A stretch of DNA of 29,131 nucleotides from CAYNFH01 sp964396385 (GCA_964396385.1 CAYNFH010000053.1:1-29131), one strand, 5' to 3'. Positions 8,729 through 15,699 are shown, counted from the stretch's first letter. Numbers and translations are program-made. Notes: a model not told the origin generated them from the sequence alone.

Positions 8729-8848
8729 ATGTCCATCTTCTTGGCGCTGGCCACTCTGCCGGAGCTCACTGAGCGAGCGGACCGGCGCCACGTCCAGCAG
8801 GAACAGCCCGCGCCTAACCGCCGCAAGGGCGCGGTACGGGAGCTCTGA
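8729..8848 (+). CDS. Possible 39-residue small protein
   Basis: A short frame beginning MSIFLALATLPEL and ending AVREL lies 8 nt after the DsbA-like gene and 5 nt before the next ATG at 8854, so it fits an operon spacing. No ribosome-binding site is visible and the sequence resembles no family that I know. It may equally be a chance open frame; it is listed so that the gap is accounted for. Confidence 0.2.
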   Translation: MSIFLALATLPELTERADRRHVQQEQPAPNRRKGAVREL

Positions 8849-8853
8849 CACCC

Positions 8854-9054
8854 ATGAGACTGACCGACCTGGAGTACCAGCAGTTCAAGTTGAAGTTCCA
8901 CTGCGGAGCATCGCCGGAGGAGGGATTCGCGTTCCCCTTTGAAGTGGAGGCGCCGGACGGAGGGAGCTTCTGGCTGGTATACGTCTCCAGTCTCCGGTTC
9001 CATGAAGCGCTGGACTGGGTTACGCGTCTCCGCGCGGATGCCCTCAAACCCTGA
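8854..9054 (+). CDS. Small hypothetical protein
   Basis: A 66-residue acidic-to-neutral protein (MRLTDLEYQQFKLKFHCG ... FWLVYVSSLRFHEALDW). The alternation of hydrophobic residues suggests a small beta-rich fold followed by one helix. gggag lies about 12 nt upstream of the ATG. It is downstream of the DsbA-like gene on the same strand. I do not recognise the family. Bases 9055-9243 that follow hold no gene that I can support. Confidence 0.5.
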   Translation: MRLTDLEYQQFKLKFHCGASPEEGFAFPFEVEAPDGGSFWLVYVSSLRFHEALDWVTRLRADALKP

Positions 9055-9243
9055 TCGCCAGAGACGCGGGGTTCCTTGCTGTACTTTTGGTTGGGTCACA
9101 TCTGGCCCCTGGACAGGCGACAGGGAGCGCGCAACCCGCTAAAGTAAGGCTTGCTGTTAACGAAAGCCAGGCATCCTGCTGGGGGCACTGCGCCTGTTGT
9201 CCCACACGGCCGCGAGCGGGCTTAAGGTGCCAGAGAGTTCCCC

Positions 9244-9534
9244 ATGTGGGTATTGACACAGAACGGCGAAATGCTCAACCTGGCCAGCGCGGCCGGGATC
9301 TCAACTCGTGACGGCAAGGTGTTGGCGCGGTACGCGGGGGAGCCCAGGGACCTGGTGATCGCGGAGTATGAAGAACCCGGCGCGGACGCCAAGGCCGCCG
9401 AGACCTTCGAGGCCGTCCGGTGCGCCCTCATGCTAGAGGAAGTCTACTGGGAGTGGCGTCCGCCGTCGGAACCCGGAGACCCCTCCGGGCTCAGCTTTCT
9501 ACAGCCCCGCGACCCGGAGCTGCTCCAGAACTAG
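9244..9534 (+). CDS. Small hypothetical protein (MWVLTQNG-type)
   Basis: A 96-residue protein starting MWVLTQNGEMLNLASA, with a beta-strand-rich first half (LVIAEYEEPG) and a helical second half (ETFEAVRCALMLEEVYWEW). The N-terminus resembles small uncharacterised bacterial proteins that begin MW(I/V)xxQxGxLxNL. No function can be assigned. It lies 39 nt before the PAS kinase, so the two may be cotranscribed. The Shine-Dalgarno is weak (cagagag). Confidence 0.6.
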   Translation: MWVLTQNGEMLNLASAAGISTRDGKVLARYAGEPRDLVIAEYEEPGADAKAAETFEAVRCALMLEEVYWEWRPPSEPGDPSGLSFLQPRDPELLQN

Positions 9535-9573
9535 GGAAGATTGCCGGCGCGGCGGAAGGATACCGGCGGTAGC

Positions 9574-11028
9574 ATGCGCCAGAACAAGAAGCCGAACACC
9601 ACCACGCAGCGGGCACGGCAACGGCCGCGATCGCCTGCGGCCATCGCCGCAAGCGAGGAGTGGCTCTTTACCGCACTCCAGAGCATTGGAGATGGTGTAA
9701 TCGCCACCGACGCCGGCGGTCGAGTCACCTTCATGAACGCGGTTGCCGAACACCTCACGGGGTGGGGCGCAGAGGAGGCCCAGGGCGAGCCCTGCGGAGA
9801 AATCTTCCGCATCATAAGCGCCTACACCCGCCTGGAGGCGGAGAGCCCGGTGGATAAGGTGCTGCGTGACGGAGTGATATCCGGCCTCGCCAACCATACC
9901 TTGCTCGTCTCGCGGGATGGCACGGAGAGGAGCATCGACGACAGCGGGTCCCCCATCCGCAATCGGGAGGACGCCCTTATCGGCGTGGTCCTCATCTTTC
10001 GCGACGTCACGGACCGCAGAACGACCGAGAGGCTCCTGGAAGAGCAGAACAGAATACTTCAGACGCTCTTCGATCACATTCCCCTCCTGGTCGCGTTCCT
10101 GGATGGAGAACGCAGGTTCCGCTGGGTAAACCGTGAATGGGAGCGGCTCACGGGATGGACCCTCCAGGACATGCAGGACCGCGATATGCTGGGGGAGTTC
10201 TACGGGGACGCGGAACGCGGACAGGATACAGTAGAGTTCCTGCAGTGGGCCAGCCCGGGGTGGCGCGACGTGGAGAAGCAGACCCGCGACGGGCGCACGC
10301 TGCGCGTCGCGTGGGCTAACATCGGCCTCGCGGACGGCTCCAGCATCGGAATAGGGTGTGACGTGACTTCACGCCAGGACGGCGAGGAGGAGCGCCTCCA
10401 GCGACAGAGGGACTTGGACGGCCTGAACAGCCGCTTGCAGTGGCTGACTGCGGAGAGCCCTCCCCGCGCGGCCAATAACCTTCAGAGCATCTCCGCCCTG
10501 TTGGAGCTCCAGGCTATGGATCACCCGCAGGCGGTGCGCCAGGAACACCTCAACCACCTCAGGCTGCACCTGAGCGGCCTGGCAGCCATGAGCGACCTGC
10601 TGACGGCAGGAGGAGCTGTCGCCCCACTCTCGGACAGGATCTCCCTCCAGGAGTCCCTCCGCACGCTCCTTCCGGTGCTCCGGCAGATGCTGCGAGCGGA
10701 CCAGATCCGGTGTACTGTTCAGGAGGTATCACTTCCGTTAAGGCATGGCATAGCGCTGGCCCTCGTCGTCAACGAGCTCGTTTCTAACGCGGTGCGCCAC
10801 GGCGGTAAGAGCGTCGATGTCAACGTAAACTCAGCCGGCGCTGCCGTATGCGTGGAGGTGTGCGACAGCGGTCCCGGATTCCCCACGGAGTTTGACCCCC
10901 GCACAAGTGCGCGTTCCGGGCTCCAGTTGGTGGAGACCCTTAGCCGGTGGGAGCTTGGAGCGGATACCGCATACGAGAACCGGGCCGGCGGCGGTTGCGT
11001 GCGCGTCTCTTTCCGCGTACCCGCATAG
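9574..11028 (+). CDS. PAS-PAS histidine-kinase-like protein lacking the phosphoacceptor His
   Basis: A 484-residue soluble protein from ATG 9574; an in-frame TTG at 9541 is less likely. Two PAS domains (about residues 25-145 and 155-275) are followed by a HisKA_2-type dimerisation region and a HATPase domain with N-box VVNELVSNAVRHGG, G1 CDSGPGFP and G2 SGLQLV. In HisKA_2 kinases the helix reads E-x-HHRVKNNLQ. Here it is ESPPRAANNLQ (E294 to Q304), so both histidines are prolines although NNLQSISALLELQ is kept. It therefore cannot autophosphorylate at the usual site. It may be a sensory or regulatory pseudokinase, or it may be decaying. No response regulator is adjacent in the same operon; an XRE gene follows. 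Confidence 0.85.
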   Translation: MRQNKKPNTTTQRARQRPRSPAAIAASEEWLFTALQSIGDGVIATDAGGRVTFMNAVAEHLTGWGAEEAQGEPCGEIFRIISAYTRLEAESPVDKVLRDGVISGLANHTLLVSRDGTERSIDDSGSPIRNREDALIGVVLIFRDVTDRRTTERLLEEQNRILQTLFDHIPLLVAFLDGERRFRWVNREWERLTGWTLQDMQDRDMLGEFYGDAERGQDTVEFLQWASPGWRDVEKQTRDGRTLRVAWANIGLADGSSIGIGCDVTSRQDGEEERLQRQRDLDGLNSRLQWLTAESPPRAANNLQSISALLELQAMDHPQAVRQEHLNHLRLHLSGLAAMSDLLTAGGAVAPLSDRISLQESLRTLLPVLRQMLRADQIRCTVQEVSLPLRHGIALALVVNELVSNAVRHGGKSVDVNVNSAGAAVCVEVCDSGPGFPTEFDPRTSARSGLQLVETLSRWELGADTAYENRAGGGCVRVSFRVPA

Positions 11029-11042
11029 TGGAGCGGCAAGGG

Positions 11043-11072
11043 TTGACAGTCAGGTCTCAATCACGCTAGAAT
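11043..11072 (+). promoter_or_regulatory. Sigma-70-type promoter upstream of the XRE gene
   Basis: A consensus -35 box TTGACA (11043-11048) and a -10 box TAGAAT (11067-11072) are separated by 18 nt, just after the kinase stop. Transcription would begin near 11080 and leave a leader of about 170 nt before the start at 11254. Called from sequence only. Confidence 0.5.
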
Positions 11073-11253
11073 CGTCTGTTAAAGGGAGCGGACGCTCCTA
11101 TCAGCGGGTGTATCCGGCCTCTGATCGCTTCCGCCGATGACCAGAAGAGGTGCCCCGGGTCCCGCCCAGCCGCCGAGAGCCGCGCGCCCGCTCTCTTCCA
11201 CTTCCTGCAAGCCCTGGGCTTGCAGCGTCGCTATGGTGGATCTAAGGAGTGCG

Positions 11254-11508
11254 ATGCTTCGATCGTACTTTCAGGACTTACGCCGACGCAAGGAGTATGA
11301 AGAAAAGAGAGACCTACCCATACGCACCATTGCGGAGGAGACCGGCCTTTCCCAGGGCGCTATTCTCCGCGTCAAGAACCTCAAGATGGATCGCGTGTAC
11401 CTCTCCACGCTGGAGACTCTCTGCCGCTACTTTGGCGTCCAGAGCCTAAGCGAGCTCATCGAGTACGTGCCGGAAAAGGGGACGAGCAAGCCGCCAAGCG
11501 GAGATTGA
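11254..11508 (+). CDS. XRE-family helix-turn-helix regulator
   Basis: An 84-residue DNA-binding protein made almost entirely of one Cro/C1-type HTH (LPIRTIAEETGLSQGAILRV, then TLETLCRYFGVQSLSELIEY). Start 11254 is preferred because aaggag (11244-11249) sits just upstream; longer in-frame starts at 11233 and 11137 exist but lack such a signal and add Pro/Arg-rich sequence. A consensus promoter lies at 11043-11072. It is probably a small transcriptional repressor. Its neighbours are signalling genes and the orphan sigma fragment on the opposite strand; no toxin partner is visible. Confidence 0.75.
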   Translation: MLRSYFQDLRRRKEYEEKRDLPIRTIAEETGLSQGAILRVKNLKMDRVYLSTLETLCRYFGVQSLSELIEYVPEKGTSKPPSGD

Positions 11509-11556
11509 GGGTTGTGCCCTCCAGCCTCCTACACTTCTCTGTGGAGGATGGTGCGC

Positions 11557-11814
11557 TTACCGCCGCGGTTCCGGCAATGCACAACCGCGTCGGAGCCTGT
11601 CAATTGCACACCCGATGAGGGACTTGACCGCCTCGGGGCTCACGCCCATGCAATCTCCGATCGACTCGAAGATCCGGCCATCGTAGTAGCAGTAGATCAG
11701 CACCTGCCGCTGCCGCCGGGGCAGCTCCGCCACGCACCCCGGTAGCCCGTTTCGGAACTCTTCCCGTGGTACGTCAAAGCGCCTTCGGTGTGCCGCCGCC
11801 GCGCTACCATCATG
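11557..11814 (-). pseudogene. Orphan sigma-70 region 4 (ECF-like) fragment without a start codon
   Basis: The reverse strand is open between a TAA at 11815-11817 and a TAA at 11557-11559. It encodes VAELPRRQRQVLIYCYYDGR followed by a helix-turn-helix, GDCMGVSPEAVKSLIG, and IDRLRR. This is the region 4 pattern of sigma-70 factors (LPxRQRxVL ... GxSxxAVKSxxxRAxxxLR). There is no ATG, GTG or TTG in a plausible position before it, and region 2 is missing, so it appears to be the 3' end of a lost sigma gene. It fills most of the 346-nt gap between the XRE and GlsB-like genes. Confidence 0.65.
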
Positions 11815-11854
11815 TTAAACAAGCGCGAATCTCGCGTGATGGAAGGTGAGAACG

Positions 11855-12118
11855 ATGGAACATCTCGTATTCTGGATCATTGTGGGTATCGTGGCGGGCC
11901 TCATTGCCAAGATGGTCGTTCCGGGCGCGGGGCCGGGAGGCATCCTGAGCGACCTCATAGTCGGAGTCCTCGGCGCATTCCTGGGCGGCTGGCTGTTTAC
12001 GTCCTTCCTTGGACACAGCTACAGCGGTTGGATTGGCAGTACCTTCGTCGCCGCGCTGGGAGCGATTGTCCTGCTAGTCATTCTGCCCGTTACCACGGGC
12101 AAGCAGGCGAGCGCCTAG
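11855..12118 (+). CDS. GlsB/YeaQ/YmgE-family stress-response membrane protein
   Basis: An 87-residue protein with three hydrophobic helices (HLVFWIIVGIVAGLIAKMVV; LIVGVLGAFLGGWLF; FVAALGAIVLLVIL) and the glycine-rich GxGPGG turn typical of the transglycosylase-associated family PF04226. These are small inner-membrane proteins linked to stress responses, with no enzymatic activity established. Start 11855 is chosen because gaaggtgag (11842-11850) lies 4 nt upstream; an ATG at 11846 is in frame but overlaps that signal. Length is normal for the family. Confidence 0.88.
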   Translation: MEHLVFWIIVGIVAGLIAKMVVPGAGPGGILSDLIVGVLGAFLGGWLFTSFLGHSYSGWIGSTFVAALGAIVLLVILPVTTGKQASA

Positions 12119-12220
12119 CCGGGCGGCGGCCAGTGGAGATGGGTGTGTACTTCGCGCTGAACATCGCGGCGGGGGTGGTGAGAGCGCATGCTGCGAGCCA
12201 CACATGAAGGAGAACGGATC

Positions 12221-12460
12221 ATGAACGAACGAGAAAGAGCAACCGCGCAGCGCGGGCTCGCCCGGGCGCGGCAGGATATTGCCCTGGCCTCGGCGGCCCT
12301 TGGACGCCACAACCGGCGCGCCGATGACCTTAGAAGCTCAACCCGCTCGGATGCGGCTCCCAGGCTAGCTAAGAAGCTGGACGAGCTGCAACGATTGAAC
12401 CGGCGGCTGGCCGTTTGCCGGGAGCGGGAGGCCAAGTACACGCAACTTCTGGCGTCGTAA
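12221..12460 (+). CDS. Small hypothetical coiled-coil protein
   Basis: A 79-residue, strongly charged, Ala/Arg/Leu-rich protein predicted to be almost all helix (ARARQDIALASAALGRH, LAKKLDELQRLNRRLAVC). aaggag (12207-12212) is spaced 8 nt from ATG 12221, which supports this start over the ATG at 12188. It follows the GlsB-like gene by about 100 nt on the same strand. No family recognised; a structural or regulatory helical hairpin is possible. Confidence 0.55.
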   Translation: MNERERATAQRGLARARQDIALASAALGRHNRRADDLRSSTRSDAAPRLAKKLDELQRLNRRLAVCREREAKYTQLLAS

Positions 12461-12470
12461 GAATAGTGAG

Positions 12471-12539
12471 AGCCGCTTCAGCGTCGGCTTCACCAAGCAG
12501 AAGAAGCAGGATCTTGCGGCGTTCCTGAGCGCACTATGA
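12471..12539 (+). pseudogene. C-terminal fragment of a cytochrome-c-like protein
   Basis: An in-frame 22-residue tail reads SRFSVGFTKQKKQDLAAF then LSAL and a TGA stop at 12537. The F-T-x-x-(E/K)-K-x-DL-x-AFL-x-AL pattern is the usual last helix of c-type cytochromes and di-haem peroxidase-like proteins. No haem motif or start precedes it. It abuts the kinase tail at 12542, so this short interval is a patchwork of gene ends. The match is short and could be coincidence. Confidence 0.4.
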
Positions 12540-12541
12540 CG

Positions 12542-12655
12542 GGCCAATGGGATGGACCCGGTGGCGGAGCGCTTAACCGGGTGGACGGCGGCGCCTGCGT
12601 CCACGTCTCGTTCCCGGCTCCCATGCTCCCCAGGCCCTCACAGTCCAACGAGTAA
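12542..12655 (+). pseudogene. C-terminal remnant of a second histidine kinase
   Basis: The frame ending in TAA at 12653 reads GQWDGPGGGALNRVDGGACV, then HVSFPAP and a short tail. It aligns with the last residues of the PAS kinase at 9574-11028 (SRWELGADTAYENRAGGGCV, then RVSFRVPA): the W, the NR, the GG-CV and the VSF-P positions all match. Nothing else of the ATPase domain remains upstream. It is best read as the decayed 3' end of a paralogous HisKA_2 kinase. Confidence 0.55.
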
Positions 12656-12663
12656 TTGATAGG

Positions 12664-13935
12664 ATGACTGTTCAGCCAGAGAAACACATATTCCCCGACG
12701 ACGGCAGCGAGGCTCTCCGCGCTGAGATCCAGGAGCGCAAGCGCGCGGAGCAAGTGGCGCGCGGACAGACGGAAGCGCTTGCTAGAACGCTGGATCTTCT
12801 GGCAGCCGAGCCGGAGCTGGACAGCTTTGTGGGGCAAGTCCTGAAGGCGCTTACCCAACAGCTTGGCGCGCAGTCCGGCAGCTTCTGGCTCTATGACTCC
12901 GCACGGAATACTCCTCTCCTGCGCCTCGATTACGACCATAAGCAGGATGGCCTGGCTCCCGATGCAGGAGCCGAGGATGCGCCGCACGCGCACGACGATG
13001 GGTCCGCAGCGCGCGGTCGCGAGGGTCCTGCCCGGAGCAAGAAACTACATTTCTACGATGACATTCGCTCCGCCCCCCTGGAAGCCTCCTATCGGGACGA
13101 GCTCCTGGCCCAGGGAACGCAGACACTGCTGGTAGTGCCTCTGGTGTCCGGCGAGGATCTCATTGGGAGCTTCACCCTTGTCAACACGGACCAGCGGCAT
13201 TACGGGCCGGAAGAGACAGAGCTGGCCCAGGCGCTCGCGCAACAGGCCGTACTCGCTATCCAGTTGACCCGGCTGGCCGAACACCGGCGGGAAGCCGCCG
13301 TGCTGGAAGAGCGCAATAGAATCGCCCGCGAGATCCACGATACGCTGGCGCAGGCGTTTACCGGTATACTCATCCAGCTCCGAGTGGCGCTACGCATCAG
13401 CGACCAGCAGCCGGAGGAAGCGCGGAGCATTCTGGAGCACGTAAGCGATCTCGCGCAGCAGGGCCTGGAGGCAGCGCGCCGGTCCGTATGGGACCTCCAA
13501 CCGGAAGCCATGGAATACCGGGACCTGGTCGCGGCGCTTACGCGAACGGTGGCACGCGCCCGGACCACCACGTCCGCCCACGTGGAGATCCGCGTTACCG
13601 GCACTTCACGAGAGCTGCCTCCGGCCGTCGGAATGGACATGCTCCGCATTGGCCAGGAGGCTCTTACCAACGCGGTGCGCCACGCGAATGCCGGCCTAAT
13701 ATCTATAGACCTCACATTTGAGACTGACAGGGTGGTGCTGATCGTACAGGACGATGGGGATGGATTTGACGTGACCAGTCAGCCAGAAAGCAGCGGCTTC
13801 GGCATGGTAGGGATGGCCCAGCGCGCGGAGCGCCTGGGAGGACAGCTCGCGGTCGCCAGCAGGCCCGGCCGCGGCACGGAAGTAGCCGCGTGCGCCCCTC
13901 TCAAACCGGACGTGCCGGAACGAATGGTAGGATGA
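12664..13935 (+). CDS. GAF-domain NarX-type sensor histidine kinase
   Basis: A 423-residue cytosolic kinase. A short N-terminal helix (residues 15-50) precedes a GAF domain (about 55-215, with LVVPLVSGEDLIGSFTLVN), a HisKA_3 dimerisation helix with an intact phosphoacceptor (EERNRIAREIHDTLAQAFTG), and a HATPase domain (GQEALTNAVRHANAG; DDGDGFD; GFGMVGMAQRAERLGG). It autophosphorylates on the His of EIHD and should pass phosphate to the coupled regulator, whose ATG overlaps its stop (ATGA, 13932-13935). No membrane segment is present, so it probably senses an intracellular signal through GAF. Start 12664 has only a weak signal (tagg) immediately upstream. Confidence 0.9.
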   Translation: MTVQPEKHIFPDDGSEALRAEIQERKRAEQVARGQTEALARTLDLLAAEPELDSFVGQVLKALTQQLGAQSGSFWLYDSARNTPLLRLDYDHKQDGLAPDAGAEDAPHAHDDGSAARGREGPARSKKLHFYDDIRSAPLEASYRDELLAQGTQTLLVVPLVSGEDLIGSFTLVNTDQRHYGPEETELAQALAQQAVLAIQLTRLAEHRREAAVLEERNRIAREIHDTLAQAFTGILIQLRVALRISDQQPEEARSILEHVSDLAQQGLEAARRSVWDLQPEAMEYRDLVAALTRTVARARTTTSAHVEIRVTGTSRELPPAVGMDMLRIGQEALTNAVRHANAGLISIDLTFETDRVVLIVQDDGDGFDVTSQPESSGFGMVGMAQRAERLGGQLAVASRPGRGTEVAACAPLKPDVPERMVG

Positions 13936-14564
13936 CCCTAAACAGTAAGATACGCGTCCTGATCGCGGACGACCATCCGGTGGTGCGTCGGGGCCTCGCC
14001 CTCATGCTCAAGTACGAGCCGGACATGGAGGTAGTGGCGGAGGCCGCCAACGGGCGCGAAGCCGTGGAGCTCTTCCGTACACACCGTCCGGATGTCACCC
14101 TGATGGACCTCCGCATGCCGCAGATGGACGGCGTAGATGCCATTGCCGCCATCCGCAATGAGTTCCCAATGGCCCGCCTGATCGTGCTGACCACCTATAA
14201 CGGTGACGAAGATATATATCGCGGTCTGCGCGCGGGAGCGCAGGCGTACATGCTGAAGGACTCGCCCTGTGAGGAGCTGCTGGAGACCATCCGGGTTGTA
14301 CGCCAGGGAAAGAAGCGCATTACCGCAGAGGTAGGCGCCAAGCTGGCGGACCGCACCACCTTTCCCGTCCTCACGGAGCGGGAGCTGGAAGTCTTGCGTC
14401 TCCTAGCAAAGGGGAAGAGCAATCAAGAGATTGCCGTGGGACTGTGTATTGCAGAGGGAACGGTCAAGTTCCACGTGAACCACATTCTCAATAAGCTCGG
14501 CGTCAATGACCGCACCCAGGCCGTTATTGCCGCCCTAAAGCGGGGCCTTGCTAGCCTTGACTGA
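13932..14564 (+). CDS. NarL/FixJ-type LuxR response regulator
   Basis: A 210-residue two-domain regulator. The receiver domain has the acidic pair D13-D14, phosphoacceptor D59 (VTLMDLRMPQMDG), the switch Thr in VLTTYNGDED, and Lys in YMLKDSP. The C-terminal LuxR-type HTH reads LTERELEVLRLLAKGKSNQE then GTVKFHVNHILNKLGVNDRT. Start 13932 is selected because its ATG overlaps the kinase TGA by the 4-nt ATGA and the receiver begins at a normal distance; an upstream ATG at 13890 would add 14 unrelated residues. It is the partner of the GAF kinase. Confidence 0.93.
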   Translation: MTLNSKIRVLIADDHPVVRRGLALMLKYEPDMEVVAEAANGREAVELFRTHRPDVTLMDLRMPQMDGVDAIAAIRNEFPMARLIVLTTYNGDEDIYRGLRAGAQAYMLKDSPCEELLETIRVVRQGKKRITAEVGAKLADRTTFPVLTERELEVLRLLAKGKSNQEIAVGLCIAEGTVKFHVNHILNKLGVNDRTQAVIAALKRGLASLD

Positions 14565-14567
14565 CTT

Positions 14568-14915
14568 ATGCCCACGGATACAAACGCGCTCACGCGGCTG
14601 CTAGCTCGCTTACATGAGGTCCACAGGACGCGCAGCCATCCGTCGCAGGATAATCTATCCAGCGCCGATGGCGGGCTGGCGGAGCTGCGTCAGGCCGCCG
14701 CAGAACTGGTAGCCGCCATCCAGTTGGCCTGTGAACAGGGTTGCACCGTAAGAGTTTACACACCGGGCAGCCATCAGGCTCACCAGATCCTATCCGTCGG
14801 CGATCTTGTCCAGGAGGTAGTCTTGCGCTACTCTCCACTGGTCAATGCCCTCGAATGCCCGTACCGCTGCATTCTGTCCAGAGCAAGCCGAATCGAGGTG
14901 GTCGGCAGGCAGTAG
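14568..14915 (+). CDS. Hypothetical protein downstream of the two-component pair
   Basis: A 115-residue protein beginning 3 nt after the response regulator stop, so it is almost certainly in the same operon. The first 60 residues look helical (LTRLLARLHEVHRTRSH; LRQAAAELVAAIQLACEQG), and the rest alternates in a strand pattern (CTVRVYTPGSH; DLVQEVVLRYSP). No motif I recognise. It could be an accessory or output protein of the kinase/regulator pair, but this rests on position only. Confidence 0.55.
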   Translation: MPTDTNALTRLLARLHEVHRTRSHPSQDNLSSADGGLAELRQAAAELVAAIQLACEQGCTVRVYTPGSHQAHQILSVGDLVQEVVLRYSPLVNALECPYRCILSRASRIEVVGRQ

Positions 14916-14956
14916 GCCTTTCAAGCCCTGCGTATGTGGCGCTTCCGGACTGTTCC

Positions 14957-15073
14957 GATGGAGGTTACATCTTCAACCTGAAGACTACCGGCCTCTCGAC
15001 TGGAACATGGAACCTCACCTTCACGGCTGGGGCAGACCCAACGCAGCATACGGTGCAGTTCCAGGTGAAGTAG
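14957..15073 (+). pseudogene. C-terminal remnant of a PxKF-domain surface protein
   Basis: The frame DGGYIFNLKTTGLSTGTWNL, then TFTAGADPTQHTVQFQVK and TAG, matches the end of the kelch/PxKF protein at 5290-7335 (SGGYIFNLSTAPLSTGTWNL, then SFTAGSDPTLHSVQFQVK). Nothing upstream of residue 1 of this fragment resembles the family, so only the last 38 codons survive. The match continues past the stop through the 3'UTR and terminator with much higher nucleotide identity than in the coding part. Confidence 0.8.
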
Positions 15074-15099
15074 CCGCCATCTCCAAGGACAGCCCGCGG

Positions 15100-15123
15100 C
15101 CTCCCGCCCATCGGGACGGGAGG
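15100..15123 (+). terminator. Second copy of the PxKF-gene terminator hairpin
   Basis: cctcccgccc/ggacgggagg with loop atcg: the same hairpin as at 7362-7385 with one mismatch in the stem. It now sits after a gene remnant and still points in the direction of the kinase-regulator operon, so it could terminate that operon's transcript. Confidence 0.6.
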
Positions 15124-15164
15124 CCATCTCCCAGCCGTCCGCCGTCCTTCCGGGTCCAGCAGGG

Positions 15165-15201
15165 TGCATAAGTAGGTGGCGGCGTGGCGGATGAAGGTTA
15201 G
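15165..15201 (+). repeat. Copy 3 of the dispersed gene-tail repeat
   Basis: The reverse strand reads LTFIRHAATYLCTLLDPE, comparable with MDLVRRSTTYFRTLVEPE at the end of the intact TIM-barrel gene. It begins at the stop codon (15198-15200) of the XRE-like gene and lies 42 nt beyond the second terminator hairpin, as copy 2 lies beyond the first. Confidence 0.5.
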
Positions 15202-15428
15202 CGAGGATTGTCCGACTCAGCCTGCCTGGCGTGGAACTCGGGCCCGGCTTCCCAGTGCCGGATGAACTCGCCATCCACGATTTGCGTGGTACGGAGTGCG
15301 CGCTCACCACGCGTCCACTCTCCAAGCTCTTCCAGCGCCCGCTTGAGTCTCTCCGCCAACGGCGGTCTCCCGTGCGTTCGGTTACCAGAGCCCGGTCCTC
15401 GCTCATGCCGCCGGATTCGTGTGTCCAA
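15198..15428 (-). CDS. Small XRE-antitoxin-like protein, possibly frameshifted
   Basis: A 76-residue frame whose coherent part is PPLAERLKRALEELGEWTRG followed by ERALRTTQIVDG. This resembles the leader region found before the HTH in some XRE antitoxins (LKxGLEEAxxxxRGExxLRTT). The HTH itself is absent. Start 15428 overlaps the CopG-like gene by 26 nt. A better-coupled ATG exists at 15406 (ATGA overlap) but in another frame (MSEDRALVTERTG), which would rejoin this sequence only through a one-base shift near the GGGAGACCG run. I suspect that the gene is damaged. Its stop coincides with the beginning of the gene-tail repeat at 15165-15201. Confidence 0.4.
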   Translation of the reverse strand: MDTRIRRHERGPGSGNRTHGRPPLAERLKRALEELGEWTRGERALRTTQIVDGEFIRHWEAGPEFHARQAESDNPR

Positions 15429-15699
15429 GCTTTTCCCTCAGCCAACGATTGACCAGTTCTTCCAGTGTCACACCCTGCTCTTGCGCTGCGGCGCCGAGTG
15501 GCTCTAGCAGGTCTCTATCTACGGAGATCCGCTGCCCCTTAGGCATGAGCCGCACGTCGAAGTCAGCGGGCGCGGTCCTGTCCCAATACTCTGCCAACGA
15601 GTGATTGTCCCACCACTCGGCAGCCGCCTCGATGCTCTCGAAGCGTTCCGGGATCGGCTCAGCGACCTTTCTGCCTCGCATACAGTCTCCGTCATTCAT
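15403..15699 (-). CDS. CopG-family type II antitoxin (BrnA-like)
   Basis: A 98-residue protein with the CopG_antitoxin (PF12441) layout: PIPERFESIEAAAEWWDNHS in the first third, YWDRTAPADFDVRL in the middle, and a ribbon-helix-helix-like C-terminus, RISVDRDLLEPLGAAAQEQG then LEELVNRWLREKLG. Such proteins bind DNA and neutralise BrnT-like RNase toxins. Start 15699 overlaps the stop of the upstream isomerase gene by ATGA. No intact toxin is adjacent; the nearest toxin-like sequence is the frameshifted remnant at 7392-7597. The long upstream extension of this frame to 16371 is a shadow of the isomerase gene. Confidence 0.8.
   Translation of the reverse strand: MNDGDCMRGRKVAEPIPERFESIEAAAEWWDNHSLAEYWDRTAPADFDVRLMPKGQRISVDRDLLEPLGAAAQEQGVTLEELVNRWLREKLGHTNPAA

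Noticed and set aside
8007..9129. 14-nt repeat ggcgacagggagcg at 8007 and 9116
   Set aside because: A single 14-nt match is expected by chance in 29 kb of GC-rich DNA; no longer homology around it.
12139..12207. 22-residue frame MGVYFALNIAAGVV after the GlsB-like gene
   Set aside because: Too short, no ribosome-binding site, and it overlaps the leader of the next gene.
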